Source: Lentzea sp.
Lineage (GTDB): Bacteria; Actinomycetota; Actinomycetes; Mycobacteriales; Pseudonocardiaceae
Direction: 5' to 3'
Assembly: GCA_030146905.1 (NCBI GenBank)
Contig: JASLAV010000446.1
Coordinates: forward strand, 1-6,935
Length of the DNA stretch: 6,935 bases
The notes under the pieces are model-generated. The model searched no databases. It was not told where the DNA came from and saw only the letters and a list, made by a program, of their open reading frames with translations. The translations under genes and the position numbers were made by a program. Below are positions 1 through 6,908 of the stretch, piece by piece. The first letter of the stretch is position 1. Each line of letters opens with the position of its first letter.

Positions 1-935
1 CGACGACGCAGACCTGGCTGTTCCTCGGCTTCTTCCTGGCGTTCGCGATCAAGGCGCCGCTCGTGCCGTTCCACACCTGGCTGCCCGACGCGGCCGCGGA
101 GGCGCCCATCGGCGTCACGGTGATCGTCGTCGGCATCCTGGACAAGGTCGGCACGTTCGGCATGCTGCGCTACCTGCTGCCGATGTTCCCTGAGGCGTCG
201 AAGAACCTGGCGCCGTACATCATGGTGCTCGCGGTCGCGGGTGTCCTTTATGGATCGCTGCTCGCCACGGGCCAGCGGGACATGAAGAGGTTCCTCGCGT
301 ACGTCTCCATCGCGCACTTCGGCTTCATCGCGCTCGGCATCTTCGCCTTCACGTCGCAGTCCGTCGTGGGCTCGGTGTCGTACATGCTCAACCACTCGAT
401 CTCGACCGGCATGCTGATCCTGGTGGTCGGCATGGTGATCGTGCGCGGTGGTTCGACGAAGATCGCCGACTACGGCGGCATGTCGAAGGTGGCGCCGCTG
501 CTCGCGGGCATGCTGCTGCTCTCCGGCCTGACCACGCTGTCGCTGCCCGGCACGAACTCGTTCGTCTCCGAGTTCCTGGTGCTGATCGGCTCGTTCCCGA
601 CGCAGCCGGTCGCCACGGTCCTCGCGACCATCGGCATGGTGCTCGCGGCGCTCTACGTGCTGTGGCTCTACCAGCGGGTCATGACCGGCCCGCTGCGCGG
701 TGACGCGCTCATCGGCGCGGCAGCCGGTCCGGGTGCCGTCGGCAACCCGGAGACCAAGACCACGATCGGCGACCTGAACAAGCGCGAGATCGCGGTGCTC
801 GCACCGCTCGTTGTCATCGTGCTGGCACTCGGGTTCTACCCGCAGCCGGTGCTCGACGTGATCACCCCGTCCGTCGGGGCGACGCTGACCGAAGTCGGCG
901 TGACCGACCCGGTCTCCGTGCAGGAAGGCAAGTGA
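1..935 (+). CDS. nuoM: NADH-quinone oxidoreductase subunit M, 3' part (5' end outside window)
   Basis: This is the C-terminal 310 codons of NuoM, one of three antiporter-like proton-pumping subunits in the membrane arm of complex I. The reading frame is open from base 3, so the GTG at 63 is internal and not a start. The visible part begins in the helix carrying FAIKAPLVPFHTWLPDA, the NuoM signature. Three charged residues of the proton path are present: Lys at 51-53, Lys at 144-146 and Glu at 570-572. Their spacing (31 and 173 codons) equals that of K234, K265 and E407 in E. coli NuoM as I recall them. Conserved His residues occur in AHFGF and MLNHS. The rest is a run of hydrophobic helices with a hydrophilic loop near 700-785 before the last helix. 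The stop is one base before nuoN, so the two are co-transcribed and probably translationally coupled. Confidence 0.97.
   Translation, partial: TTQTWLFLGFFLAFAIKAPLVPFHTWLPDAAAEAPIGVTVIVVGILDKVGTFGMLRYLLPMFPEASKNLAPYIMVLAVAGVLYGSLLATGQRDMKRFLAYVSIAHFGFIALGIFAFTSQSVVGSVSYMLNHSISTGMLILVVGMVIVRGGSTKIADYGGMSKVAPLLAGMLLLSGLTTLSLPGTNSFVSEFLVLIGSFPTQPVATVLATIGMVLAALYVLWLYQRVMTGPLRGDALIGAAAGPGAVGNPETKTTIGDLNKREIAVLAPLVVIVLALGFYPQPVLDVITPSVGATLTEVGVTDPVSVQEGK
922..928 (+). promoter_or_regulatory. Ribosome binding site of nuoN inside the end of nuoM
   Basis: AGGAAGG lies 8 bases upstream of the GTG at 937, within the last codons of nuoM. It is a good Shine-Dalgarno match and supports the GTG at 937 as the nuoN start. 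Its position implies that ribosomes finishing nuoM can reinitiate on nuoN. Confidence 0.75.
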
Positions 936-936
936 C

Positions 937-2508
937 GTGAACCTTCTCGTCGCTCAGGCGCAGCAGATCGAGGCGCCGGAGATCCATTACGGCGCCATCG
1001 CGCCGGTGCTCATCGTGCTCGGCGCGGCGTGCATCAGCGTGTTGCTGGAAGCCTTGCTGCCCAAGCACCAGCGGTGGGCCGTCCAGCTCCTGCTGTCGCT
1101 CGTGACGCTGGTCGGGGCCACCGGCGCGTTGATCCTCTACGCGACCTCGGAGCCCCCAGCGCAGGGTGTGGCGACGCTGGCCGGCGTGATCGCGGTCGAC
1201 GCGCCGTCGCTGTTCCTGTGGGGCACGTTGCTGGTGCTGGCCTTCGGGTCGATCCTGCTGATCGCCGACCGCTCGGTCGAACCCGGTGGCGCGTTCGTGG
1301 CTCAGGCCGCGGTCCGTCCCGGCACCGTCCAGGACCGCGCGCAGGCGACGAAGACCGGAATGCAGACCGAGGTCTTCCCGCTCACGCTGTTCGCGCTCGG
1401 CGGCATGATGACGTTCGTCGCGGCGAACGACCTGCTGACCATGTTCATCGCGCTGGAAGTCATGTCGCTGCCGCTGTACCTGCTGTGCGGCCTGGCTCGC
1501 CGCCGTCGTCTGCTCTCGCAGGAAGCGGCCGTGAAGTACTTCCTGCTCGGTGCGTTCGCGTCCGCGTTCTTCCTCTACGGCGTCGCGCTGCTCTACGGCT
1601 ACGCGGGCTCGGTGAAGCTCTCGGCCATCGCGACCGCCGCCGGCGGTACGGACCGCTCGGACACGCTGCTGTTCGCGGGCTTCGGCCTGCTGGTGGTGGG
1701 CCTGCTGTTCAAGGCCGCGGTCGGCCCGTTCCACGCCTGGACCCCGGACGTGTACCAGGGCGCGCCGACGCCGGTGACGGCGTTCATGGCCGCGTGCACC
1801 AAGGTCGCCGCGTTCGGCGGCATCCTGCGCGTGCTCACGGTGGCGTTCGAGAACACGCAGTGGGAGTGGCGCGGCGTCCTCTACGGCGTCGCCGTCGTCT
1901 CGATGGTGATCGGCGCGATCCTCGGTCTCACGCAGACCGACGTGAAGCGCATGATCGCGTACTCCTCGGTGGCGCACGCGGGCTTCCTGCTCATCGGTTC
2001 GATCGCACTGGTGCCGGACGGCGAAGGTGTGAGCGCGACCATGTTCTACCTGCTGGCGTACGGCTTCACCACGATCGCCGCGTTCGGCATCGTGTCGCTG
2101 GTCCGCAACGCGGACGGCGAGGCGACGCACCTGTCGCAGTGGGCGGGTCTCGCGAAGCGGTCGCCGATCGTGGCGTTCACCTTCATGTTCCTGCTGCTGG
2201 CGCTCGCCGGCATCCCGCTGACGTCCGGCTTCATCGGCAAGTTCGTCGTGTTCAGCGCGGCGATCGAGGCGGGCCTGACGCCGCTCGTGGTGATCGCTCT
2301 GGTGGCCTCGGCCGTCGCGGCGTTCTTCTACCTGCGGGTGATCGTGCTCATGTACTTCAGCGAACCGGCGACGGACGGCCCGACGGTCACCGTGCCCGGC
2401 GCGTTCACCACGATCGCGATCACGCTCGGTGCCGTCGTGACCCTGGTGCTGGGCCTGTGGCCCACGTTGGTGCTCGAATGGGCGGGTACTGGCACCTTCC
2501 TCAGCTAG
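937..2508 (+). CDS. nuoN: NADH-quinone oxidoreductase subunit N
   Basis: This 523-residue integral membrane protein is the NuoN antiporter-like subunit of complex I, which couples NADH oxidation and menaquinone reduction to proton transport. It is somewhat longer than E. coli NuoN (485), partly through a hydrophilic loop at about residues 111-145. The proton-path residues are E174 (in IALEVMSLPLYLL), K259 (in LLFKAAVGPFHAW), K289 (in CTKVAAF) and K435 (in GFIGKF). Their spacing of 85, 30 and 146 residues closely follows E133, K217, K247 and K395 of E. coli NuoN. PDVYQGAPTPV at 270-280 and SVAHAGFLL at 344-352 are further family motifs. The GTG start at 937 has a good ribosome binding site and sits one base after the nuoM stop. 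nuoN is normally the last structural gene of a nuo operon, which fits the change of gene type just downstream. Nothing in it looks damaged. Confidence 0.97.
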   Translation: MNLLVAQAQQIEAPEIHYGAIAPVLIVLGAACISVLLEALLPKHQRWAVQLLLSLVTLVGATGALILYATSEPPAQGVATLAGVIAVDAPSLFLWGTLLVLAFGSILLIADRSVEPGGAFVAQAAVRPGTVQDRAQATKTGMQTEVFPLTLFALGGMMTFVAANDLLTMFIALEVMSLPLYLLCGLARRRRLLSQEAAVKYFLLGAFASAFFLYGVALLYGYAGSVKLSAIATAAGGTDRSDTLLFAGFGLLVVGLLFKAAVGPFHAWTPDVYQGAPTPVTAFMAACTKVAAFGGILRVLTVAFENTQWEWRGVLYGVAVVSMVIGAILGLTQTDVKRMIAYSSVAHAGFLLIGSIALVPDGEGVSATMFYLLAYGFTTIAAFGIVSLVRNADGEATHLSQWAGLAKRSPIVAFTFMFLLLALAGIPLTSGFIGKFVVFSAAIEAGLTPLVVIALVASAVAAFFYLRVIVLMYFSEPATDGPTVTVPGAFTTIAITLGAVVTLVLGLWPTLVLEWAGTGTFLS

Positions 2509-2515
2509 GTGTACG

Positions 2516-2521
2516 TAGGCT
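2516..2521 (+). promoter_or_regulatory. Candidate -10 box for a leaderless transcript of the polyprenyl synthase
   Basis: TAGGCT fits the actinobacterial -10 pattern TANNNT and ends exactly 6 bases before the GTG at 2528, placing a predicted transcription start on the first base of the start codon. No convincing Shine-Dalgarno sequence precedes that GTG; the best is a weak TAGG within the same box. Leaderless mRNAs are common in actinobacteria. I see no clear -35 hexamer in the end of nuoN, so read-through from the nuo operon remains the alternative source of transcript. Confidence 0.4.
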
Positions 2522-2527
2522 GCTGGT

Positions 2528-3529
2528 GTGACCAGTAGCGAGCATGTGGGACCGGGGTTCGCGTTGGTGGACCCCGTGCTCACCGAGGTAGTCCAGGACG
2601 GCCTGGCCGAGGTGGAGCGCAACCTGCACGACGTCGTGCAGAGCGAGTTCCACCCGGTCACCGAGACTTCCCTTCACCTTGTGGAGGCGGGCGGGAAGCG
2701 GATCCGCCCGCTCTTCACACTGCTCGCGTCGCAGTTCGGCGCCGACTGGGACCGGGACAAGGTCATCACGGCGGCCACTGTGGTCGAGCTCACCCACCTC
2801 GCGACGCTCTACCACGACGACGTCATGGACGAGGCGACCATGCGGCGCGGCGCGGAGTCCGCGAACGCCAAGTGGGACAACAGCATCGCGATCCTGACGG
2901 GTGACTTCCTCTTCGCCCACGCGTCACGGCTCACCGCCGACCTGGGGACCGACGCGGCGCGGATCATCGCGGAGACCTTCTCGATCCTGGTGACGGGCCA
3001 GATGCGCGAGACGGTCGGCCCGAAGCCGGGCGAGGACCCGATCTCCCACTACCTGCAGGTGATCGAGGAGAAGACCGGCGTCCTGATCGCCACGGCGGCG
3101 AGGTTCGGCGGCATGTTCTCCGACGCCACCGACGAGCAGACCGACGCGCTGCGCCGCTACGCCGAGGTCATCGGCGCGGCGTTCCAGATCTCCGACGACG
3201 TCATCGACATCGCCTCGCCGTCAGCGGAGTCCGGCAAGACACCGGGCACCGACCTGCGCGAAGGCGTGAAGACGCTGCCCATGCTCTACGCGCTCGCGGA
3301 CCCGTCCGAGTCGCGGCTCACCGAGCTGCTGGCAGGCCCGATCACCGACGACGCGCTGGTGGACGAGGCGCTGTCGCTGCTGCGGAAGTCCTCCGGCATG
3401 GACAGGGCGCGCGAGACGCTCGACGAGTACGCCGACCGGGCCCGCACGGAGCTGGGCAAGCTGCCGCCGTGCGCCGCGCGGGACGCTCTCGAGGAGCTCG
3501 CCACCTACTGCGTGGCCCGGTCTCGTTAG
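2528..3529 (+). CDS. Polyprenyl (long-chain isoprenyl) diphosphate synthase
   Basis: This 333-residue trans-prenyltransferase of the GrcC/HepT type condenses isopentenyl diphosphate units onto an allylic diphosphate. All family motifs are present in order: GGKRIRP at 55-61, the first Asp-rich motif DDVMD at 97-101 followed by RR at 106-107, GQ at 157-158, KT at 182-183, and the second Asp-rich motif DDVID at 223-227, followed by GKTPGTDLREG at 236-246. The aspartates bind magnesium and diphosphate. The residue five before the first motif is Ala92, not an aromatic, which in this family favours a long product. The likely product is therefore the nonaprenyl-class tail of menaquinone, in keeping with its place 19 bases after nuoN. 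Chain length cannot be fixed from sequence. The GTG at 2528 is chosen because it follows a -10-like box; GTG at 2546 is a weaker alternative. Its stop overlaps the rarD stop. Confidence 0.93.
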   Translation: MTSSEHVGPGFALVDPVLTEVVQDGLAEVERNLHDVVQSEFHPVTETSLHLVEAGGKRIRPLFTLLASQFGADWDRDKVITAATVVELTHLATLYHDDVMDEATMRRGAESANAKWDNSIAILTGDFLFAHASRLTADLGTDAARIIAETFSILVTGQMRETVGPKPGEDPISHYLQVIEEKTGVLIATAARFGGMFSDATDEQTDALRRYAEVIGAAFQISDDVIDIASPSAESGKTPGTDLREGVKTLPMLYALADPSESRLTELLAGPITDDALVDEALSLLRKSSGMDRARETLDEYADRARTELGKLPPCAARDALEELATYCVARSR

Positions 3530-4476
3530 CCGCTGACCGGTGCGGGTGCCTGCCTGCGCCGGTTCCTCAGCGCGTCGAACGTGAACACAGCCAGGGCCAG
3601 CCAGACCAGGGCGAACCCGATCCACCTGCTGGCCGGCATGGGCTCGTGCACCACGAACACGCCCCAGGCGAACTGCAGGATCGGCGCGAGGTACTGCAGC
3701 ATGCCCATGGTGATCAGCGGGATCAGCCGCGCGCCCGCTCCGAACAGCAGCAGCGGGACCACCGTGACGATGCCGGTGCTGAGGATCATCAGCGTGTGAC
3801 CGGTGCCCTCGCTCGTGAACGTGTTCGCGCTGCCGAGCGTGAGCAGGTACACGAGCGCGATGGGCGCGATCACGGCGCTCTCCGCGGTGAGGCTGGAGAC
3901 GGCGTCGAGCGGGACCTTCTTCTTCAGCAGGCCGTAGACGCCGAACGAGCAGGCGAGGACCAGTGAGATGACGGGCAGTCTTCCGTAGTCGACGGTGAGC
4001 ACGATCACCGCGAGGACGACCACGCCGATCGCGACCACCTGAGCGAGACGCAATCGTTCCTTGAGGAAGATCATGCCTAGTGCCACGCTGACCAACGGCG
4101 TGATGAAGTAGCCGAGTGCCGCTTCGACGACGTGCTTGCTGTTGACCGCGTAGATGTAGGTGCCCCAGTTCACCGTGATGAGCACGGCGGCTGCGGTGAC
4201 GATGAGCCAGCCTCGTCCCGACAGGTCGAGGAGAGGGCGCCAGCGCCGGAGGATCGCGACGGCGATGGCGAGTGTGACGAACGCCCAGACGATCCGGTGC
4301 GCGAGCACCTCGAGCGGCTGGGCGGGTACGAGGAGTGGCCAGTACGCCGGGAAGAGTCCCCAGAGGATGTAGGCGAGTACGCCGTAGGTGATCCCGCGCC
4401 CCTGGGTGTGAACTTCCGGCGAAGTGATGGCCGAGGTTGTCGGAGGGGGCACGAAATCCCACTCTACGCTGGGCAT
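3526..4476 (-). CDS. rarD: RarD-type EamA family permease
   Basis: This 316-residue inner-membrane protein belongs to the drug/metabolite transporter superfamily, RarD branch, with two EamA repeats and about ten helices; E. coli RarD has 296 residues. RarD-specific stretches are visible: VNWGTYIYAVN (102-112), ALGYFITPL (120-128), KERL (139-142), YGLLKKK (181-187) and LQYLAPILQF (260-269). The substrate is unknown; the old link of E. coli rarD with chloramphenicol does not establish drug export here. About 30 polar residues precede the first helix, more than is usual, and no ribosome binding site precedes the ATG at 4476. The in-frame GTG at 4452 (Val9) may be the real start, giving 308 residues. 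The gene converges on the polyprenyl synthase with a 4-base overlap of stop codons and is divergent from the sunset-domain gene, so it forms its own transcription unit. Confidence 0.92.
   Translation of the reverse strand: MPSVEWDFVPPPTTSAITSPEVHTQGRGITYGVLAYILWGLFPAYWPLLVPAQPLEVLAHRIVWAFVTLAIAVAILRRWRPLLDLSGRGWLIVTAAAVLITVNWGTYIYAVNSKHVVEAALGYFITPLVSVALGMIFLKERLRLAQVVAIGVVVLAVIVLTVDYGRLPVISLVLACSFGVYGLLKKKVPLDAVSSLTAESAVIAPIALVYLLTLGSANTFTSEGTGHTLMILSTGIVTVVPLLLFGAGARLIPLITMGMLQYLAPILQFAWGVFVVHEPMPASRWIGFALVWLALAVFTFDALRNRRRQAPAPVSG
3536..3563 (+). terminator. Hairpin after the polyprenyl synthase, candidate terminator
   Basis: An 11-bp stem (ACCGGTGCGGG pairing with CCTGCGCCGGT) and a 6-base loop begin 7 bases after the synthase stop codon. 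On the plus-strand RNA two pairs are G-U wobbles, so the stem is continuous. On the minus-strand RNA the same positions become A-C mismatches, so the fold favours plus-strand transcripts. The tract after it is TTCCTC and not a proper U-run, so this is an imperfect intrinsic terminator. It lies within the last codons of rarD. Confidence 0.4.
4461..4466 (-). promoter_or_regulatory. Candidate -10 box for a shorter rarD reading frame
   Basis: On the minus strand TAGAGT matches TANNNT and ends 8 bases before the in-frame GTG at 4452. If active it would start transcription at or just before that GTG, making a leaderless rarD mRNA and ruling out the ATG at 4476. No convincing -35 was found. Another minus-strand TANNNT, TACAGT at 4533-4528, could instead give a leader of about 45 bases before the ATG. 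Confidence 0.3.
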
Positions 4477-4597
4477 TCGACTGGTTATTTGCGCTGAACG
4501 GCGTAGTGACGGAGCATCATCAAAGGCACTGTAGTTTGGCCCTGCTCACCCTTCCGAGTGAGTGGGGTCGGAGTGTGGTCGTAGAAGGGGCTTACCC
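4477..4597. promoter_or_regulatory. Divergent intergenic region between rarD and the sunset-domain gene
   Basis: These 121 bases must hold the promoter of the rightward gene and perhaps that of rarD. The region is visibly less GC-rich than the flanking genes. For the rightward gene the best -10 candidate is TAGTTT at 4532-4537, with TGAC at 4507-4510 as a weak -35 at a long spacing. This would give a leader of about 55 bases. The leader contains a short inverted repeat, CTCAC (4545-4549) and GTGAG (4558-4562), around an 8-base loop. I see no riboswitch or clear operator. Confidence 0.4.
4583..4590 (+). promoter_or_regulatory. Ribosome binding site that sets the start of the sunset-domain gene
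   Basis: AGAAGGGG lies 7 bases before the GTG at 4598. The longer reading frame from GTG 4562 would run straight through this site and add 12 polar and basic residues ahead of the membrane helix. The site therefore decides for 4598. Confidence 0.7.
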
Positions 4598-6640
4598 GTG
4601 AACATCTTCGGGCAGGTCTGGCTGTGGAGCCTGCTGGCCTTCGTCGCGGGGGTGGTCCTCACCTGGTCGGTGATGGTGCGCCCCGCGCGCAAGCAGGTAG
4701 CCGACCTCGAAGATCAACTTCTGGACGCGCGCAAGTCGGCTCCGCCGATCGCCTCGCAGAGTCGTCGTCTCGACGACTTCGAGGTCGACGAGTGGAACGA
4801 CACCCCGCCGCGGTCCCTGACCGACGAGGTGCTGACGCCGCCGTCGCCGGTTCCCGCCCTGCCCGCGGCGCCCGCGCCGTACGCGGAGCCGCCGGCCTAC
4901 TACGGCGAGCCGGTGAAGGCGCCCGCACCCGTTCCGGTGCCGGTTCCCGCGCCCGCCCCCGTGGTGGAGGAGCCCGGGCCCGCCGAGGAGCACGACGAGG
5001 AGCCGGCCGCTCCGGTCCACCAGTACGAGGAGCAGGCCGCTCCGGTCCGCCAGTACCTGGAGCCGGACGAGGCGCAGCGCCGCTTCGAGGAGCAGCTCGT
5101 CGAGCAGAAGGCGCTGGCCGACGCCGAGGACGACCGCCCGCGGTCGTTGTTCGAGCGCCTCGCACCGGAGGACGAGGCTCCCGCCGAGACCCCTGCGGAG
5201 ATGACGGCGGTCCTGTCGAACTCCGGTCTCCAGGCCGCGGACTTCGACGACGAGCCCGAGCTCCCCGCGGAGCAGACGTCGTACGTGCCGACCGTCCAGC
5301 CCGTCGCCGAGGTCGGTGCGCCGGTCGACGAGCCGACCGCGCCGCCGGAGGTCCACGAGCAGGCCGACGACTTCATCTACCAGCCGCGCGAGGTCTGGGC
5401 CCAGGAGGAGCAGGAGACGTTCCTCGACGAGGCCGCCGAGCAGGAGGACGAGCCGACCGGCACCCGCTCCGAGCAGACGACGTACATCGCCGTCGAGGAG
5501 AGCAGCTGGCCGGACAACGACCTCACCGGTGAGTACCCCGGTATGCGCGACGAGATCTCCGGCCAGCTGGACGGGTTCACCGAGCCGGAGTCGCCCGCCG
5601 AGCAGACCGGCCTGATCGAGCCGCTCGACCTGGACGCGCCGCACGTGCGCAACGGCGTCTTCGAGACGACGCTGGCCGAGGAGCAGTCCTTCACGGAGCC
5701 GGAGCCGGAACCCGTGTTCGAGGCCGAACCGGAGCCGGACCCCGAACCCGAGCCGGAGCCCGCCCACCGCGCGCCGGAGGAACCAGCGCCGGTTCTCCAG
5801 GAGTTCGTCGAGCCGGAACCCGCGATCTTCGAGCCCAGGCACGCCTACAGCCAGCCGTTCACCGCCCCCGGTGCCCCTCCGCCCGCGCCGTTCTCGGCGT
5901 TCGAGCCCCGCAAGGAGGTCGAGGAGACCCAGGAGCGCACGCCGCGTGCCGTCGGCGCCGCGTTCTCCCACGGGACGGAGACCCAGGCCCCGCCGCCTCC
6001 TCCCGCACCGGCTCCCGAACGCCCGCGCTCGCTCTTCGAGCCGCTGCTGGACGCCGACGAGCCGCTGCCGGCTCTCGGCCAGACCCGCAAGCTGCCGGAG
6101 ACGAGCGACGACCAGCCGTTCGTGCCGAAGTTCGTGCCGAGCGACGAGCCCCTGCTCGCCGCACCGCCGGAGCCGGAGCCCGAACCCGTCGTCGAGATGG
6201 ACCTGCCGCAGCGCGTGACCGAGGCGGGCCTGCCGATCCGCGAGGCCCGGCGCACCACGCCGCAACGGCAGCAGAGCTTCCCGGCGTTCCAGGCCTTCGA
6301 GTCACCGAAGCCGGAGGCACCGCCCGCGCCCGCCGCAATCCCGGCCCGCCCGCGCCCGGTCGGCTTCTCGCCGTCCACCGGCGGTCGCCCGAACGGTGCG
6401 GGAGGCTCGGCGCGCTTCCAGCAGCCGGAGGGCTTCAACCCGCGCTCGCCGTTCGGTCCCGGCTCGGTGCTGCCCAGGTCGGACGGTCACGCGCCCGCCG
6501 CGGACTTCTCGGTGAAGGCGACGCTGACCGGTCGCCGCTACTACACCGAGGGCTCCTCGCACTTCGGGGACACGCGGGCCGACGTGTGGTTCCGCACCGA
6601 GGCCGACGCGGAGAAGGCCGGGTTCCGCCCGGCGCCGTGA
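4598..6640 (+). CDS. Membrane-anchored Pro/Glu-rich protein with C-terminal sunset (ArfC-type) domain
   Basis: This protein of 680 residues from the GTG at 4598 has three parts. Residues about 6-26 form a single hydrophobic helix (MNIFGQVWLWSLLAF...) followed by RPARK, which by the positive-inside rule puts the bulk of the protein in the cytoplasm. Residues about 45-635 are low-complexity, rich in Pro, Glu, Ala and Asp and surely disordered, with Glu-Pro runs near 367-388 and 525-531. Residues about 637-680 are a compact domain with RRYY (646-649), ADVWF (661-665) and AGFRP (674-678). This matches my memory of the sunset domain, found at the C-terminus of actinobacterial proteins and named in ArfC variants. 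Repeated short motifs (RPRSLFE twice, EQT three times) stand out in the linker. There is no catalytic signature, and its function is unknown; a scaffold or envelope-associated tether is a guess. It is transcribed alone and ends at a strong terminator. The gene is real by codon bias, but large parts are weakly constrained. Confidence 0.88.
   Translation: MNIFGQVWLWSLLAFVAGVVLTWSVMVRPARKQVADLEDQLLDARKSAPPIASQSRRLDDFEVDEWNDTPPRSLTDEVLTPPSPVPALPAAPAPYAEPPAYYGEPVKAPAPVPVPVPAPAPVVEEPGPAEEHDEEPAAPVHQYEEQAAPVRQYLEPDEAQRRFEEQLVEQKALADAEDDRPRSLFERLAPEDEAPAETPAEMTAVLSNSGLQAADFDDEPELPAEQTSYVPTVQPVAEVGAPVDEPTAPPEVHEQADDFIYQPREVWAQEEQETFLDEAAEQEDEPTGTRSEQTTYIAVEESSWPDNDLTGEYPGMRDEISGQLDGFTEPESPAEQTGLIEPLDLDAPHVRNGVFETTLAEEQSFTEPEPEPVFEAEPEPDPEPEPEPAHRAPEEPAPVLQEFVEPEPAIFEPRHAYSQPFTAPGAPPPAPFSAFEPRKEVEETQERTPRAVGAAFSHGTETQAPPPPPAPAPERPRSLFEPLLDADEPLPALGQTRKLPETSDDQPFVPKFVPSDEPLLAAPPEPEPEPVVEMDLPQRVTEAGLPIREARRTTPQRQQSFPAFQAFESPKPEAPPAPAAIPARPRPVGFSPSTGGRPNGAGGSARFQQPEGFNPRSPFGPGSVLPRSDGHAPAADFSVKATLTGRRYYTEGSSHFGDTRADVWFRTEADAEKAGFRPAP
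4997..5056 (+). repeat. In-frame 30-bp tandem duplication inside the linker of the sunset-domain protein
   Basis: Bases 4997-5026 and 5027-5056 are identical at 28 of 30 positions. They encode EEPAAPVHQY (residues 134-143) and EEQAAPVRQY (144-153). The exact multiple of three keeps the frame, and the near identity at DNA level marks it as a recent duplication and not just similar amino-acid composition. Confidence 0.9.
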
Positions 6641-6653
6641 CGCCCGTGACGTG

Positions 6654-6688
6654 AAAAGGCCCCCACCGCACGCGGTGGGGCCTTTCTC
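6654..6688 (+). terminator. Intrinsic terminator of the sunset-domain gene
   Basis: Starting 14 bases after the stop codon, AAAGGCCCCCACCG pairs with CGGTGGGGCCTTT around a CACG loop, with one bulged C in the left arm, and is followed by TTTCTC. The A-run on the left side means it could also stop transcription coming from the right on the other strand. Confidence 0.92.
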
Positions 6689-6783
6689 ATGTTGTGCGCG
6701 CTCGCGGTCGGGCACGACCAGTAGAGATCCGAGGTCGCCCTCGTCCGGGGCGGCCGGTGGCGCCCTTCGTCGGTGGCCCCGCT

Positions 6784-6908
6784 TCAGGACACCTCCACCG
6801 CCGCTCCGGCCGCGGCGCGGATGGCCATGCGGTTGCGCGCGGCCTCACGCTGGCCTCGCTGCCCCGCAGGCAGACGATCTCCTGCCCGTCGCCGCAAAGC
6901 GCGGACAT
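6784..6908 (-). pseudogene. Short frameshifted coding remnant of unknown family
   Basis: Reading the minus strand from the ATG at 6908, the first 22 codons (starting MSALCGDGQEIVCLRG) end in G or C at 21 third positions, as expected of real coding DNA here. After about 6845 that frame loses the bias. The frame offset by two becomes strongly coding-like, reading EAARNRMAIRAAAGAAVEV and ending in TGA at 6786-6784 with all but one third base G or C. The switch falls at a repeated GAGGCC about 11 bases apart, so a small duplication could explain the shift. Joined, the product would be only about 38 residues, so this is probably the tail end of a decayed gene. I do not recognise the family. No promoter or good ribosome binding site precedes it, since a terminator-like arm lies immediately upstream. 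Confidence 0.35.

Noticed and set aside
862..2661. 599-codon open frame on the minus strand across nuoN
   Set aside because: It is antisense to an intact nuoN with all key residues. Its predicted product is an Arg/Glu/His-rich string with no membrane or domain pattern, typical of the opposite strand of GC-rich coding DNA.
3221..4462. 413-codon open frame on the minus strand overlapping rarD and the synthase
   Set aside because: It is out of frame with rarD, spans two genes with good family matches and has low-complexity Arg/His/Ala composition.
4562..4597. Longer start of the sunset-domain gene at GTG 4562
   Set aside because: It adds basic residues ahead of the anchor helix, has no ribosome binding site of its own and covers the good site at 4583-4590.
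4592..6265. 557-codon open frame on the minus strand across the sunset-domain gene
   Set aside because: The product is an Arg/Leu/Gly-rich shadow of the Glu/Pro codons on the plus strand. It has no recognisable motif and would remove the gene that has a ribosome binding site, a membrane helix and a known C-terminal domain.
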